Positions 41,783-49,881 of a stretch of 64,000 nucleotides of DNA are shown piece after piece. Made by a program: the position numbers and the translations under genes. Position 1 is the first letter of the stretch. Every line of letters starts with the position of its first letter. The stretch lies in the NCBI GenBank assembly GCA_014192545.1, contig BJHL01000001.1:730380-794379 (forward strand), written 5' to 3'. This DNA comes from Phycisphaerae bacterium (GTDB lineage Bacteria > Planctomycetota > Phycisphaerae > Phycisphaerales > UBA1924). The notes beneath the pieces were generated by a model. The model ran no database searches. It had not been told where the DNA came from and saw nothing but the letters and a program-made list of their open reading frames with translations.

Positions 41783-42655
41783 TTACTTGCGCCAGGCTTC
41801 GAGGTGCTTGCGCATTGCTTCGCCGACGCGGATCATGCTGGTGGAGGGCAGCAGGCCTTCGGGATCGTCGATGACGGCGAACCTGCCGGTTTGCAGTGCT
41901 TGCAGTTGCAGCTTTGCGAGCGGTTCCCACGGGTCAGTCGTCGGCACGTCGGCGTCGGTCACACCTCGCGCGCTGCGAGGGCGAATCAGCAGAATCGCGC
42001 GTGGTTGCAGTCGCACCAGGTCCTCGGGCGAGAGTTCGATCCAAGGTTTGCCTTCGCTGATTGCTGGTTGCCCGCCCACGGCTCGCAGCAGTTCATCGTG
42101 ACATGAGCCGGGTCCCAACGCTGCGGGCGGATTGGTTGATGCAAGGAGCAGCACCGGTCCCCATGCTGCAGCTTTCGGCGCGGATCGAAACTCTGCGATT
42201 TGATTCAACAACTCCGAGCAGCGAAGACTGGGTTCCTTTCCCTTTCTTAGCGTGGCATCGATCCGGTGCACCGCGAGAAAAATGTCTTCAATTTGAAGCG
42301 GATTCAAGTTGGTGATTTGCCACTGGTTTTGTGTCGCTAGCTGCGTCAGCCGCTCGGGTAGTTCGCGCGAGCCCCATTGCACCAGCACATGCGTAGGCTT
42401 GACGCGGAGCAACGCTTCGTAGTCGATACCTGCCTGATCGCCCACGGCGGGCAGCTCCTTGGGCAACACATCGTCGTACGCGTGGCGAGCGACGACTGTG
42501 TCGGCATAGCCCAAGTCGCGCACGATGACTGCCAACGCGGGGCTGAGCACAACGACGCGATTCTGCTTGGAAGCGGAAGCTGCGGGACTCTCGCGCGAGC
42601 ATGCACCCGTCACGACCAGCAACACACTCAGGAGCAAAAGAAAAACGCCGCGCAT
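41783..42655 (-). CDS. Lipoprotein, ABC transporter periplasmic substrate-binding protein (BtuF/TroA-like)
   Basis: 290 aa. Signal peptide with lipobox (VTGACS) at about residues 15-19, so anchored by lipid. The fold of metal-chelate-binding proteins is suggested by VVVLSPALAVIVRDLGYADTVVA, then YDDVLPKELPAVGDQAGIDYEALLRVKPTHVLV and a later ARAILLIRP segment, i.e. two Rossmann-like lobes with a long helix, as in cobalamin, heme or siderophore binders. No permease or ATPase partner adjacent, so the substrate is uncertain. Divergent from the hypothetical at 42751. Confidence 0.8.
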   Translation of the reverse strand: MRGVFLLLLSVLLVVTGACSRESPAASASKQNRVVVLSPALAVIVRDLGYADTVVARHAYDDVLPKELPAVGDQAGIDYEALLRVKPTHVLVQWGSRELPERLTQLATQNQWQITNLNPLQIEDIFLAVHRIDATLRKGKEPSLRCSELLNQIAEFRSAPKAAAWGPVLLLASTNPPAALGPGSCHDELLRAVGGQPAISEGKPWIELSPEDLVRLQPRAILLIRPRSARGVTDADVPTTDPWEPLAKLQLQALQTGRFAVIDDPEGLLPSTSMIRVGEAMRKHLEAWRK

Positions 42656-42750
42656 AGACGCAGCGTAGTGGGCACGAGATTGATCAACGCAAGCAAACGT
42701 GACGTGTCAGGGCGAGTAAGAGCAAGTCAGACCCTGACACGCCGGCTGCA

Positions 42751-43005
42751 TCACGCCGGCGGCAAGGGCTTTGCTCGGCCGTAGATGCTGGCCGCGCGGT
42801 TGGGCGCGGGCTGGTTGCCCGCTTGTGCACCCGGTGCGCTGCGTTCGGCGGTGCCGATCGTGCGGTCAGGGCTGATGGGCGCGCTGGGCTGACGCGGCGG
42901 CGGCGCGGCAGGCGTCGTGCGCTGGACGCGCAGCGAGTCGATGTTGCGATCGAGCTTGCCAAGGATGTTGCGGACTTGTTGGAATGATTTTTCAGACGGA
43001 CCCAT
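42751..43005 (-). CDS. Small conserved hypothetical protein
   Basis: 84 aa; start at 43005 is supported by GGAGGT 5-6 bases upstream, the best site in this area. Residues 1-30 form a helix (KSFQQVRNILGKLDRNIDSL); the rest is Pro/Ala-rich and disordered (PAAPPPRQPSAPISPDR). The product may be a small planctomycete-specific protein; function unknown. A 298-base divergent gap separates it from the ATPase gene. Confidence 0.6.
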   Translation of the reverse strand: MGPSEKSFQQVRNILGKLDRNIDSLRVQRTTPAAPPPRQPSAPISPDRTIGTAERSAPGAQAGNQPAPNRAASIYGRAKPLPPA

Positions 43006-43303
43006 AACACACCTCCGAGAAGGGACAGGGCTGAGATCGGCGACAAATCTCCGGAGATTGGATACGAGTGCGATTTCTGCGCAGTTCGAGATTTCAACGT
43101 GCGGGTTGTAGGGCTTGGGCAACAAAAAGCAAGTGTTCACGCTCGAAGAGTGGTGAGCGATTGCCTCGCACGCGCGCAAGTCGTTCGTGCAGCGACTCGT
43201 GTGCGACTGTGTAACACGTGTGGGCAATGTGTGGATTGATTCAGGCGACCGCTCTCGCTGCGAACCCTGGTTCGTTTGCTCTCGCAACGCCCTAACCTGC
43301 CCC

Positions 43304-44422
43304 ATGGCACAAGTCGTGCTCGAAGGCGTTCGGAAGGTTTATCCGCCCACGAGAGGCGGCCCTGCTGGTGGCGTTGAGGCCGTCAAGGGCGTCTCGCTGT
43401 CTATTGCCGACGGCGAATTCGTCGTGCTCGTGGGGCCATCTGGCTGCGGCAAAAGCACAGTGCTGCGCATGGTCGCGGGGCTGGAAGATATTTCTGCTGG
43501 CACCATCCGCATCGGCGATCGCGTAGTGAATGACGTTGCGCCTAAAGACCGCGACGTGGCGATGGTTTTTCAGAATTATGCACTCTACCCGCACATGACC
43601 GTGCGCGAGAACATGGGCTTTGCTCTCAAGATGAAGGGCATCGCCAAGGAAATCATCGCTGGCAAAGTGACAGCCGCGAGCAAGACGCTGGGCATTGAAG
43701 AGCTTTTAGATCGCAAGCCTGGCGCCCTTAGCGGCGGGCAGCGGCAGCGCGTGGCAGTGGGGCGGGCCATCGTGCGCGAGCCCAAGGTGTTTTTGTTTGA
43801 TGAGCCGCTTTCGAATTTGGACGCGAAGCTGCGAGTGACGACCCGCGCAGAACTCAAGTCGCTGCACCAGCGACTCAAGACCACGACGATCTACGTGACG
43901 CACGACCAGGAAGAAGCCATGACGCTAGGGCATCGCGTGGTGGTGATGAACGCTGGCTTGGTGCAGCAGTTTGATACTCCGCTGAATGTCTTTGGCAAAC
44001 CTGCGAATCGGTTTGTGGGCTCGTTCGTTGGTACGCCGCCCATGAATTTTGTTCTCGGCAGCGTGAAGGACGCGGGTTCGCTCACCTTCGCGTCCGATGC
44101 GGGGGCCTCGCTGGCATTCCCGGCGTCTCGCGGCGGTTTGCGAACCGCAGTAGGAGCGACTGTTCAGCTCGGCGTGCGTCCGACGATGCTGCGACTCGTT
44201 CGCGACGCCAGCAACGCGACGCTGGAAGCGACTGTTGAAACCGTTGAGCCGCTGGGGGAACAGATGGATGTGCATGTGACGCTCAAAGGCGGCCATCGCA
44301 TGACAGCACGCGTGCCCATTGACATGAATGTGACACCCGGCATGGCGACGCAGGTGGAAGTGGATATGGAGCGGACCCACGTTTTTCGCGAGGATGCGCA
44401 GGCGGCGCGAGTGGACGGCTGA
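43304..44422 (+). CDS. ABC transporter ATP-binding protein, MalK/UgpC type
   Basis: 372 aa. Walker A GPSGCGKST, Q-loop FQNYALYPH, signature LSGGQRQR, Walker B VFLFDEP, D-loop SNLDAKLR, H-loop THDQEEA. After residue 240 a C-terminal TOBE/OB-fold-like domain (VQLGVRPTMLRLV ...). This layout is typical of the UgpC/MalK group, which powers import of sugars or glycerol-phosphates and is often regulated through the C-terminal domain. No binding protein or permease is linked here, so it may serve several importers, as MsmX does. Starts 300 bases from the divergent small gene; the next gene begins 52 bases later. Confidence 0.93.
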   Translation: MAQVVLEGVRKVYPPTRGGPAGGVEAVKGVSLSIADGEFVVLVGPSGCGKSTVLRMVAGLEDISAGTIRIGDRVVNDVAPKDRDVAMVFQNYALYPHMTVRENMGFALKMKGIAKEIIAGKVTAASKTLGIEELLDRKPGALSGGQRQRVAVGRAIVREPKVFLFDEPLSNLDAKLRVTTRAELKSLHQRLKTTTIYVTHDQEEAMTLGHRVVVMNAGLVQQFDTPLNVFGKPANRFVGSFVGTPPMNFVLGSVKDAGSLTFASDAGASLAFPASRGGLRTAVGATVQLGVRPTMLRLVRDASNATLEATVETVEPLGEQMDVHVTLKGGHRMTARVPIDMNVTPGMATQVEVDMERTHVFREDAQAARVDG

Positions 44423-44474
44423 TGAACAGATGTGTGCAAGATCTGTTGGGTATCGGCCCATCAAGGATACAAGC

Positions 44475-45209
44475 ATGGCAAAGCGATCGAGCAAACCTGC
44501 GTCCAACAAGCCTGTTGCTAACAAGCCCGTCACCAGCAAGTCGAGTTCGAACAAGAGCGCGCGTCGCAATCAAGCAAGCAAGATAAGAAAGTCGTCCGCG
44601 CGCCAACGCATGCAAGTAAGATCCGCCGCGACCAGTCCCGCGCCGGTGCGGCTCGCTCATCGCATCGCGATAACACCTACCGAGACGCAGGCCTATCGCG
44701 AACTTTTCTGGCAGAACGTGCTGCGTGAAGTACTGGTGTCGCTCATTATGCTGCGCGTGCCCACCGAGCATGCCGTGCCGCTGCCTGGGCCCGTGCCCGA
44801 GCCGAATCCCGCCGCTGTGCTTGATGGCCGGCTGGGCCTCATTACCATGACTGGCCAGCGAATCCCCATCGCGGCGGTGTACCCAGTTTTCTCCGCGTCC
44901 GTTCCCAGCACGTCGAAAACACTCACGCTCTCAGCGATTTTGCAAAGCACGGTCTTTCAAATTCACACGCCAGGTGGCGAGGTCTACACGCTGCCCCTGC
45001 ACGAGATTCGCGGGTTTCACGCGTTGACGGAAGAACTCATGGATCAGCTGGCAGCCAGTGCTCGCTCGCATGGCGAGGGTGCGCAGGCTGATGGCAGCGA
45101 GGTTGAGCCCTTCGGCTTCGCGGCGTTCACCAGCATGGCTCGCGGAAAAATGCCCACCGATATGTCAGGCCTCGACGACAATGACGACGAACCCAGCGGC
45201 GCGGACTAA
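44475..45209 (+). CDS. Hypothetical protein with basic low-complexity N-terminus
   Basis: About 244 aa; AAGGA precedes ATG 44475 at 6 bases. Residues 1-50 are repeats of NKP, KS and RR (SNKPVANKPVTSKSSS), basic and disordered. Residues about 70-170 contain TETQAYRELFWQNVLREVLV, LPGPVPEPNPAAVLDGRLGL, TGQRIPIAAVYPVF and IHTPGGEVYTLPLHEIRGFH, which suggests a compact domain with beta strands. The last 40 residues are acidic. No family recognised. Same direction as and 52 bases after the ATPase gene, so probably co-transcribed. Confidence 0.65.
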   Translation: MAKRSSKPASNKPVANKPVTSKSSSNKSARRNQASKIRKSSARQRMQVRSAATSPAPVRLAHRIAITPTETQAYRELFWQNVLREVLVSLIMLRVPTEHAVPLPGPVPEPNPAAVLDGRLGLITMTGQRIPIAAVYPVFSASVPSTSKTLTLSAILQSTVFQIHTPGGEVYTLPLHEIRGFHALTEELMDQLAASARSHGEGAQADGSEVEPFGFAAFTSMARGKMPTDMSGLDDNDDEPSGAD

Positions 45210-45427
45210 GCAATTTTGTTCAGCGAGTTGGACAAGCCAGTCGGGCAACCATTTTGCCGGCAAATTTTGACGCGAATCACAGTTTTTACGATTTCGGACC
45301 CCGAGACTTGCAACGTAACCAGATTTTTGTGACTCTCGACGGCATCACGCATCGAACATTCAGGTGCCTTGAAAGGCAGCGGCCACGGACGGCACAGGTG
45401 ACGAATTTTTCGTATGAGGTTTGCACC

Positions 45428-46216
45428 ATGCGTGTTCTGATCGCGATTCCCGTCTACAACGAAGCCAAGTACGCCGATGCGGTTTTGCGTCGCGTGCTTG
45501 CCGTGCGAGATTCGCTCGCGGAGCGGTACGATGTCGATGTTCTGGCCATTGACGATGGCAGCACTGATGCAACGCCGACGATTCTCTCGCAACACCCGGT
45601 GGATGTCATTCGCCACGGCATGAATGCGGGCTACGGAGCTTCGCTACGAGACGCCTTTGGTTGGGCCAGCGGGCGCGGCTATGACTGGCTCATCACCATG
45701 GACTGCGACGAGCAACACGAGCCTGCCGCGATTCCGCGATTTCTTGACGAGGCTTTGCGAGGCGGAGCCGATATCGTGAGCGGTTCTCGCTACATGCCGC
45801 AGAGCATCGCGAAAGATGCACCCCCGCCGCAGCGCCGCGCGGTGAACATGACCATCACGAAGGAAGTCAATGAGCGGTTGGGCGGCAGGCTCGGCGCGCA
45901 GCTTACGGATGGTTTCTGCGGCTTCAAGGCATATCGCGTTTCGGCGATTAAGCGACTTCGGCTGACGGAAAACGGTTACGCCTTCCCCATGCAGTTCTGG
46001 GTGCAGGCTGCGGCGTTCGGCCTGAGCGTGCGTGAGATGCCGGTGAAACTGATTTATAACGACCCCAACCGCAGCTTCGGTGTGACGCTTGATGACCCCA
46101 CCGTTCGACTGGCGCACTATCGCGATGTGCTGCACAAGGAACTGCGCCGACAGGCGAGGCGTTTGCCAGCAAGTGCGCTGGTGGGCGTGGTCTCGCGGCT
46201 TGTGCGGGCGTGCTGA
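45428..46216 (+). CDS. Glycosyltransferase family 2 (polyprenyl-phosphate sugar transferase-like)
   Basis: 262 aa; GAGGT 8 bases before ATG 45428. IPVYNEAKYADAV and AIDDGSTDAT form the nucleotide-sugar site, MDCDEQHEP the DXD-like metal site, then SGSRYM and FCGFKAYR. This is the soluble DPM1/GtrB-type GT2 fold. It probably transfers a sugar to a lipid carrier or a surface polymer. The frame is open upstream but conserved sequence starts at MRVLIAIPVYNE. Ends at a bidirectional terminator. Confidence 0.88.
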   Translation: MRVLIAIPVYNEAKYADAVLRRVLAVRDSLAERYDVDVLAIDDGSTDATPTILSQHPVDVIRHGMNAGYGASLRDAFGWASGRGYDWLITMDCDEQHEPAAIPRFLDEALRGGADIVSGSRYMPQSIAKDAPPPQRRAVNMTITKEVNERLGGRLGAQLTDGFCGFKAYRVSAIKRLRLTENGYAFPMQFWVQAAAFGLSVREMPVKLIYNDPNRSFGVTLDDPTVRLAHYRDVLHKELRRQARRLPASALVGVVSRLVRAC

Positions 46217-46265
46217 AACTTCGTTTGCGGTTTTGCGTTTGCGAAGAAATCATCATCTTCTGGAC

Positions 46266-46295
46266 ATGAAAAACGGCTGCGATTGCAGCCGTTTT
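46266..46295. terminator. Bidirectional terminator
   Basis: AAAACGGCTGC and GCAGCCGTTTT around GATT. Lies between the convergent glycosyltransferase and P-type ATPase genes. Confidence 0.88.
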
Positions 46296-46326
46296 GTGTT
46301 AACTGTGATGCACTGCTCTGCTTCCA

Positions 46327-48435
46327 TTACGCCGGTGACGCGTTGAGGCCGCGAGCACTTGCTTCTCGGCGGGGCATCATCGGTGCTTCGCTGGGCTTCT
46401 CAGCATCCGCGAAGTCTTCGCCGAAGCGGAAGAGGCGGAAGCTGTTGGCCAAGACGAAAATGTCGCCCGCGAAGTGATAGAAGGCGGCGAGGGGCAGAGC
46501 GACTTCGCCGATCTTGCTGGTCGTGGTGATCGCCAGCACAAGGCCGATGATCGCGAGCAGTACGCTGATGACGATGTTCTGTGCCGTCACGGTGCGGGTG
46601 CGACGTGCAAGCTCGATGAGGAACGGCACGCGGCTGAGATCGTCGTTCATGAGAGCAACGCCCGCGCTGTTGGCGGCGATGTCGCTGCCCGAGAGGCCCA
46701 TCGCGATGCCGACGTCAGCCGCAGCAAGGCTGGGGCCGTCGTTGATGCCGTCGCCGACCATCATGGTGCGGTAGCCGGCTTTGACCATGGCTTGAATCTG
46801 TGCGTGCTTCTCTTCGGGCAGGCACTCAGCTTCAACGGTGTCAACACCAACAGCCTGGCCCACGCGCTTGCCCACGCTCATGCGGTCGCCCGTGAAGATC
46901 GCGATGTAGCGAATGCCCTGTTCACGCAAACGGCCAATGACATTCTTGGTGTTGGGACGAATCGTGTCTTCGAGCGCGACGGCACCAAGGTACCGACCGT
47001 TGCGCATCACGTGTACGCCCGTCATGCCTTCGATCTTGCCTTCGACTTGCTCAACTTCGGTCTTGATCGAACCGTCGATCTCGCGCAGCCAGGTCGCCCG
47101 GCCAACGAGCACTTCGCCCATGCTGGTGCGAGCGCGAACACCTCGGCCGTGGATTTCTTCGTAGTCGTTGGTGCCGTCGGGCTTGATGTTGGCGAGCTTT
47201 GCCGTGGTCAAGATGCTTTGAGCCAGCGGGTGGTTGCTGTGCTGCTCGCCGTTTGTTGCGGCCATGAGCAATTCGGCACCATCAACGCCAGTGGCGGGAG
47301 CGAGTTTGGTCACTTGGAACTTGCCCGTGGTCATCGTGCCGGTCTTGTCCATCACGACGGCGGTCACATTGCCCGCAGCCTCAAGATACTGCGGCTGCTT
47401 GATGAGAATGCCAAGGCGAGCCGCGGCAGCGAAGGCCGCGAGCATGGCGCTGGGGCTGGCGAGCAGCAAAGCACTCGGGCAGGCAACGACCAACACGGTC
47501 ACGGCCGTTGTCGCAGCAGCTTCGCGAATGCTCTCAGTTGCGCTTTGGCTCATGATGAACCAAGTCACGGCGGCAATCGCCAGCACCACAGGCACGAAGA
47601 AACGCGACACTTGCTCGATGAGCATTTGCCGAGGCGTGCGGCTTTGTTCGGCTTGGCGAATGAGCTGCGTCACCTTGCCGATGGTGGTGTCTTGGCCGAT
47701 GGTCGTCACTTGAATGTCGAGTGCGCCCGTCAGGTTGGTCGTGCCTGCGTAGACATCGCTGCCGACCTGGGCTTCAACAGGTGCCGCTTCACCAGTCAGC
47801 GAAGCTTGGTTGAGCGTGCTGCGGCCGCTGATGATCTTGCCGTCAACGGGCAGGTTTTCGCCGGGACGCACGCGAACAACATCACCCACGCGGAGGGTGG
47901 CGACGCGCACTTCGCTCTCGACGCCATTGTCAAACTTGCGGGCAACGTCAGGCGTGAGCTTGACGAGTTGTTCGATGGCTCGCTGAGCACCGCTGGCGCT
48001 GCGACGCACCAACTGGCCGAAGACCACGAGAATGAACGCCAGCCAACCCGCCGTGGTGTATTGTCCCACGACGATGGCCGAGATGATCGCCAAAGCCGCG
48101 AGCGTGCTGCTGCTGGCTTTGCCGTTCTTGAGTTCGGTAAACGCCGCCAGGAAGAGCGGCCAGCCCAAGCACAAAGCAGCGATCACCGCCGGTACATCGG
48201 CGAAGCTGTTGGAGCCCAGGAGCTTCATGATGGTGCTGACAAGCAGCAGCACGCCGCCAACCAGCGCGAAGCGAATCCAACGCTCGATGGCGATTTCATG
48301 GTGCGAGCAGCAAACGGCTTCGCCCTTGTCGTTGTACGTGTGGACGTGGGGCTCGCTGGCCTTGTGATCGTGTTTGTGGTCGTGCCCAGCATGGTCATGG
48401 CCGGCGTGACGAAGCGGAAAGTGGCGAACTGGCAT
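46327..48435 (-). CDS. P1B-type heavy-metal-translocating ATPase with CPS motif
   Basis: 702 aa, eight predicted helices. A His/Asp-rich N-terminus (HAGHDHAGHDHKHDHK) replaces the usual CxxC metal-binding domain. Actuator TGEAAP, phosphorylation DKTGTMTTGK, HP motif SNHPLAQS, hinge VGDGINDGPSLA. In the sixth helix the transport site is ACPSALLLASP: Cys-Pro-Ser where CPC, SPC, CPH or TPC are the classic forms. This plus Gly for Ala after ND in the hinge suggests an atypical substrate range within the Zn/Cd/Co group. Metal exporter at the inner membrane by family; actual metal unknown. No MerR or ArsR regulator is adjacent. Confidence 0.9.
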   Translation of the reverse strand: MPVRHFPLRHAGHDHAGHDHKHDHKASEPHVHTYNDKGEAVCCSHHEIAIERWIRFALVGGVLLLVSTIMKLLGSNSFADVPAVIAALCLGWPLFLAAFTELKNGKASSSTLAALAIISAIVVGQYTTAGWLAFILVVFGQLVRRSASGAQRAIEQLVKLTPDVARKFDNGVESEVRVATLRVGDVVRVRPGENLPVDGKIISGRSTLNQASLTGEAAPVEAQVGSDVYAGTTNLTGALDIQVTTIGQDTTIGKVTQLIRQAEQSRTPRQMLIEQVSRFFVPVVLAIAAVTWFIMSQSATESIREAAATTAVTVLVVACPSALLLASPSAMLAAFAAAARLGILIKQPQYLEAAGNVTAVVMDKTGTMTTGKFQVTKLAPATGVDGAELLMAATNGEQHSNHPLAQSILTTAKLANIKPDGTNDYEEIHGRGVRARTSMGEVLVGRATWLREIDGSIKTEVEQVEGKIEGMTGVHVMRNGRYLGAVALEDTIRPNTKNVIGRLREQGIRYIAIFTGDRMSVGKRVGQAVGVDTVEAECLPEEKHAQIQAMVKAGYRTMMVGDGINDGPSLAAADVGIAMGLSGSDIAANSAGVALMNDDLSRVPFLIELARRTRTVTAQNIVISVLLAIIGLVLAITTTSKIGEVALPLAAFYHFAGDIFVLANSFRLFRFGEDFADAEKPSEAPMMPRREASARGLNASPA

Positions 48436-48716
48436 AGGTTGGAAGCTCCACTGATCGAAGGAGAGATTTTCGAACAGGGTGAAGAAACGAGGTCACAAAA
48501 CGGGAGGCAAGGATACGGGTCGCGGACGGACGGAGCGAATCGGCGAAGCGCGGAGAGGAAGACAGTTGCGAAAAAGCCATCTCCGCGGTCTGTCTTTGTG
48601 CGGTGTCCGCACAACTTGCGCGGCAACGCACGCCGAGAATCGGCCTTAGGCTTACGCATCGTTTCGTTTCCCGGTTCGAGCCGGCGCGGATAGATCGCGC
48701 TGACGGAGCAATTCGC

Positions 48717-49811
48717 GTGACGCCAACCAGCCCAGCCAGCAAAGATCGCCGATCCGATACCCTTCCGACGGTCGCCGTGCTCGGTTTGGGACAAATGGGA
48801 CTGGTCTGTGCGGGATTACTGGCCCAGGGTTCCGGGGGAGATTTTCCGCTGACCAAGCCCCTGCGCGTGCTGATGTGGGGGCACAGCCCTGACGAAGCCG
48901 CGTCGCTGTTGCAAACTCGGCGGAGTGATCGCTTACCAGGGTTTGTCTTACCGCCCGAGGTCGAGGTGCTGCGCAAGGACGAAGGGCTGGCCGCCGCTCA
49001 GTTTTTTGTCAGTGCGGTCCCCGTGCAGCACACGCGGTCCGTGTGGCAACGGCTGGCTCGGCATATTCCCGCCAGCGCGGGTGTGGTCAGCGTGGCCAAG
49101 GGCATCGAAAACGGTTCGCTCATGCGGCCTACGCAAATCGTCGCCGATGCGTTGCAGCAGGAAGGCCGCGACAACCCGGATGGTCCCTCGCGACCCTACG
49201 CCGTGCTGAGTGGTCCGACAATCGCGGCGGAACTGGCGCGATGCTTGCCCGCCGCGATGACTGCCGCGAGCGATGACCCCGCGTTCGCGAAACAGGTGCA
49301 GGGTTTGTTTGGCAATTCTTGGTTGCGCGTGTACACGAACGCCGACGTGGTGGGCGTGGAACTCGCAGGCGCGGTGAAGAACGTCATCGCGATTGCCGCC
49401 GGCATTTGCGATGGTTTGCACGCTGGCGCAAACGCCAAGAGCGCGCTGCTGGCCCGCGGGCTTGCGGAAATCGTCCGGCTGGGGACGGCGATGGGCGCCA
49501 CGCCCAGCACGTTCTTCGGCATCGCCGGCGTGGGTGATCTCGCAACGACGTGCTTTAGCCCAGAAGGTCGCAACCGAAGCTGCGGCGAAGCCTTGGGCAA
49601 GGGTCGCAAGCTCGACGAATATCTGGCGGGTTCGCCGTTCGTGGTTGAGGGCGTGGCGACAACCAAGAGCGTGGTGGAGCTCGCAAAGCAATACCGCGTC
49701 GATATGCCCATTGTGCAGGCGGTGCACGCCGTGCTGTTTGAAGGCACCGACCCGATCGACGCCATCGGTTTACTCATGAGCCGGGAACAGAAGGCCGAAC
49801 GAATTGGGTAG
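48717..49811 (+). CDS. gpsA: NAD(P)-dependent glycerol-3-phosphate dehydrogenase
   Basis: 364 aa from GTG 48717 (GGAG 9 bases upstream; frame open to 48603). Reduces dihydroxyacetone phosphate to glycerol 3-phosphate for phospholipids. GLGQMGLVCAGLLAQ is the nucleotide site; LSGPTIAAELARCLP matches the LSGPSFA block; the catalytic lysine lies in GAVKNVIAIAAGICDGLHAG; AKSALLARGLAE, GVGDLATTC and EGRNRSCGEALG follow. A coenzyme-preference change cannot be told. Divergent from the P-type ATPase, separated by 281 bases without features. Confidence 0.94.
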   Translation: MTPTSPASKDRRSDTLPTVAVLGLGQMGLVCAGLLAQGSGGDFPLTKPLRVLMWGHSPDEAASLLQTRRSDRLPGFVLPPEVEVLRKDEGLAAAQFFVSAVPVQHTRSVWQRLARHIPASAGVVSVAKGIENGSLMRPTQIVADALQQEGRDNPDGPSRPYAVLSGPTIAAELARCLPAAMTAASDDPAFAKQVQGLFGNSWLRVYTNADVVGVELAGAVKNVIAIAAGICDGLHAGANAKSALLARGLAEIVRLGTAMGATPSTFFGIAGVGDLATTCFSPEGRNRSCGEALGKGRKLDEYLAGSPFVVEGVATTKSVVELAKQYRVDMPIVQAVHAVLFEGTDPIDAIGLLMSREQKAERIG

Positions 49812-49881
49812 CTGCCGACGGATTTCACGGCGCGATGGGTGTCGATACGCTTCTGCAGCACGACCTGACGGGGAACCACGC

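Noticed and set aside
43304..44422. MalK-type ATPase as partner of the ABC-2 permease at 25007-26857
   Set aside because: Different transporter types (importer ATPase with TOBE domain versus ABC-2 permease) and 17 kb apart.
46474..48693. 739-aa plus-strand frame opposite the P-type ATPase
   Set aside because: Composition rich in His, Ala, Asp without domains and antisense to an intact ATPase with all family motifs.
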